64,000 nucleotides of DNA from Nocardia otitidiscaviarum NBRC 14405. GTDB taxonomy: Bacteria; Actinomycetota; Actinomycetes; Mycobacteriales; Mycobacteriaceae. Positions 62,681 to 64,000 of this stretch are shown in pieces. Position numbers and translations under genes: made by a program. Where the stretch lies: contig NZ_BAGD01000107.1 in NCBI RefSeq assembly GCF_000308635.1, positions 1-64,000 on the forward strand. Reading direction: 5' to 3'. The notes below the pieces were generated by a model. It was not told the DNA's origin and made no database searches. It saw only the letters and a list, made by a program, of their open reading frames with translations. How positions within the stretch are numbered: the stretch's first letter is position 1; the number at the start of each line of letters is the position of its first letter.

Positions 62681-64000
62681 TCAGCGGGGTTTGACCTCGG
62701 CGAGCAGCTCCGGCCCGCGAGCCTCCAGCCGCTTGGTCGCCAGCGAGACGCCCAGCAGCCCGAACCCGATCCCGACCGCGACCCCCACCGGCAGAGCCGA
62801 CCACAGCAGGAACGAATTATCCAGGCTCGCACCGATTCCCAGCAGGGCGATGACGGGAAGCGATGCCACCAGCTGCCCCAGCCCCACCGCCAACTGCATG
62901 AGAATCTTCGCGCAGCCCGGATTGCCCGAGGACGCGAAGGGATTGCCGCGGTTCGGCGGCATCGGATAGGGGGCATAGACCGACAGGAAGATCACCGCAG
63001 CCGCGCCCACCCCGAGCAGGACCGGCAGCGTGGACAGCGCCCACGGGTACATTTTCGTTTGCCCGACCGCGCCCGGCAGCACCACGGCGGCGATCACGGC
63101 GACCGGCGCGACCAGCAACAACCACGCCAGCACCCGGCCGCGCACATCCGCGCGCGCCGCATCCGGTGTGACCAGTGTCTGCCAGAGGGCGGTGCCGTCG
63201 AAGCCGTACAGGTTGGTGGCCGACATGGCGGCCAGCCACACCACGAACGCGCCCGCGAACGGCAGGAAAGTGGTGCTCCCGTTCTGGATGGCCAGGAAGA
63301 CCGGCAGCGCGAAACCGATGAGCAGCAGCGGAAGCAGGGTGGCCCGGCGGCGGCCGTCGCGCCACCAGGTGCGCAGTTCCTTGCGAACAACGGCGCCGGT
63401 CGGACTGATGGGTACGAGGCGGTCCAGCACCCCGGTGCGCCCGCTCGCGCGCACCTCCTCGGCGGGTGCGGGCGGGGTGGTGAGGCGGCGGCCGAGCAGC
63501 CACGCCCACGCCTCCCAGAGCAGCAGCGACAGCGCGACCAGCCCGGCCAGCGGCAGCAGGGCCCGCAACCAGTGGCCGGAGGCGGCAGACTCCACCGCGT
63601 AGGCGGCCCATCCGGACGGGACCGCGCGCAGCAGGTTGCCCACGCCCTCCGGGGCGTCACGCAGCTTCGGGCCGAGACTGCCGACGATCAGATTGAGCGG
63701 GTAGTAGGCCAGCCCGAGCAGTCCGGCCAGCAGCACACCGAGATCGCGGCCGCGGCGGGACCGCATGGCCGCGCCGATCCAGCCGGTGAGCGCCCGCGAC
63801 AGCAACACCACGAAGGTCAACTGCAATACCGCCCCGACCACGGCCACCAGCACCGCGCCGACGCTGTATCTCGCTGCGATCAGCACCAATCCGGAGAAGG
63901 CGAGCAGATTCACCAGCACCGCCGGGCCGACGAAGGCGGCGGCCGCCAGACCGTAGGCGAGTTGCCGATTGCTCAGCGGCAGCAGGCGGAAGTGCTCGGG
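62681..64000 (-). CDS. ABC-2-type transporter permease (5' part outside window)
   Basis: A polytopic membrane protein, at least 439 residues, whose 5' end lies beyond the window. Ten or so hydrophobic helices alternate with short soluble loops; KELRTWWRDGRRRATLLPLL in the middle is typical of long ABC-2 permeases of the actinobacterial half-exporter type. Its ATPase partner should lie just outside. Substrate unknown. The frame continues open to base 64000. Confidence 0.72.
   Translation of the reverse strand, partial: PEHFRLLPLSNRQLAYGLAAAAFVGPAVLVNLLAFSGLVLIAARYSVGAVLVAVVGAVLQLTFVVLLSRALTGWIGAAMRSRRGRDLGVLLAGLLGLAYYPLNLIVGSLGPKLRDAPEGVGNLLRAVPSGWAAYAVESAASGHWLRALLPLAGLVALSLLLWEAWAWLLGRRLTTPPAPAEEVRASGRTGVLDRLVPISPTGAVVRKELRTWWRDGRRRATLLPLLLIGFALPVFLAIQNGSTTFLPFAGAFVVWLAAMSATNLYGFDGTALWQTLVTPDAARADVRGRVLAWLLLVAPVAVIAAVVLPGAVGQTKMYPWALSTLPVLLGVGAAAVIFLSVYAPYPMPPNRGNPFASSGNPGCAKILMQLAVGLGQLVASLPVIALLGIGASLDNSFLLWSALPVGVAVGIGFGLLGVSLATKRLEARGPELLAEVKPR

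Noticed and set aside
1-64000. tRNA, rRNA, insertion sequences, prophage or integrase genes
   Set aside because: No transposase or integrase motifs and no tRNA-like cloverleaf with a TPsiC-arm word was noticed.

Overview
This is a 64 kb piece of a very GC-rich actinobacterial chromosome, most likely Nocardia or a close mycolata relative. The left end keeps the mycobacterial neighbourhood of uvrD1, a small AroQ chorismate mutase and pgi. The rest carries features common in Nocardia: LuxR regulators of the LAL type, an encapsulin/DyP pair, PucR, MocR and WYL regulators, a TerD-TerD protein, and a cobF gene that M. tuberculosis lacks. Starts were chosen from Shine-Dalgarno sequences or from a TANNNT -10 box lying 6-8 nt before the start codon. 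That second arrangement, the signature of leaderless mRNA, recurs at 14 starts.

Layout. 1-8.4 kb: 5' part of uvrD, a BASS-type transporter with a divergent PucR regulator, chorismate mutase with its terminator, succinate-semialdehyde dehydrogenase, pgi. 8.4-17 kb: three large LAL regulators, one divergent from a tandem pair. 17-26 kb: FAD monooxygenase, SRPBCC-SDR fusion, orphan CheB-like methylesterase, tetR-aidB operon divergent from an enoyl-CoA hydratase, and an HxxxDG acyltransferase. 26-32 kb: flavin-binding protein and divergent MocR regulator, a DUF2630 gene with a tiny coupled upstream ORF, a strong terminator, then an M-box magnesium riboswitch followed by a 61-codon ORF and mgtA. 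32-40 kb: type B carboxylesterase, Fpg/Nei glycosylase, metallo-hydrolase, and a 1458-aa AAA-type regulator carrying three tandem-repeat insertions plus an 18-bp repeat array across its stop codon. 40-50 kb: cobF, thyA-dfrA, cupin, DyP peroxidase-encapsulin, small membrane protein, NUDIX, drug-efflux MFS, TerD protein, TetR. 50-57 kb: an operon of SSS permease, 51-aa ORF, two DUF1989 proteins (UAAP1/UAAP2, i.e. carboxyguanidine deiminase CgdAB-like), a carboxyltransferase-only relative of urea/guanidine carboxylase, and allophanate hydrolase. 57-64 kb: epoxide hydrolase and WYL regulator, MarR regulator and SGNH hydrolase separated by a consensus promoter with a marO-like operator, a vanadium-haloperoxidase-like enzyme, and a partial ABC-2 permease.

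How they work together. The 50-57 kb operon looks like nitrogen scavenging from guanidine or urea: carboxylation, deimination to allophanate, then hydrolysis to ammonia and CO2. Its carboxylase lacks the biotin carboxylase and biotin carrier domains, so these must come from elsewhere or the chemistry differs. The M-box, small ORF and mgtA form a magnesium-responsive unit. DyP carries the C-terminal tag that loads it into the encapsulin shell encoded next to it. thyA and dfrA overlap and together run the thymidylate/folate cycle. Several regulators sit divergently from a likely single target (PucR/BASS, TetR/enoyl-CoA hydratase, MocR/flavin protein, WYL/epoxide hydrolase, MarR/SGNH hydrolase), each with a candidate operator where I could find one.
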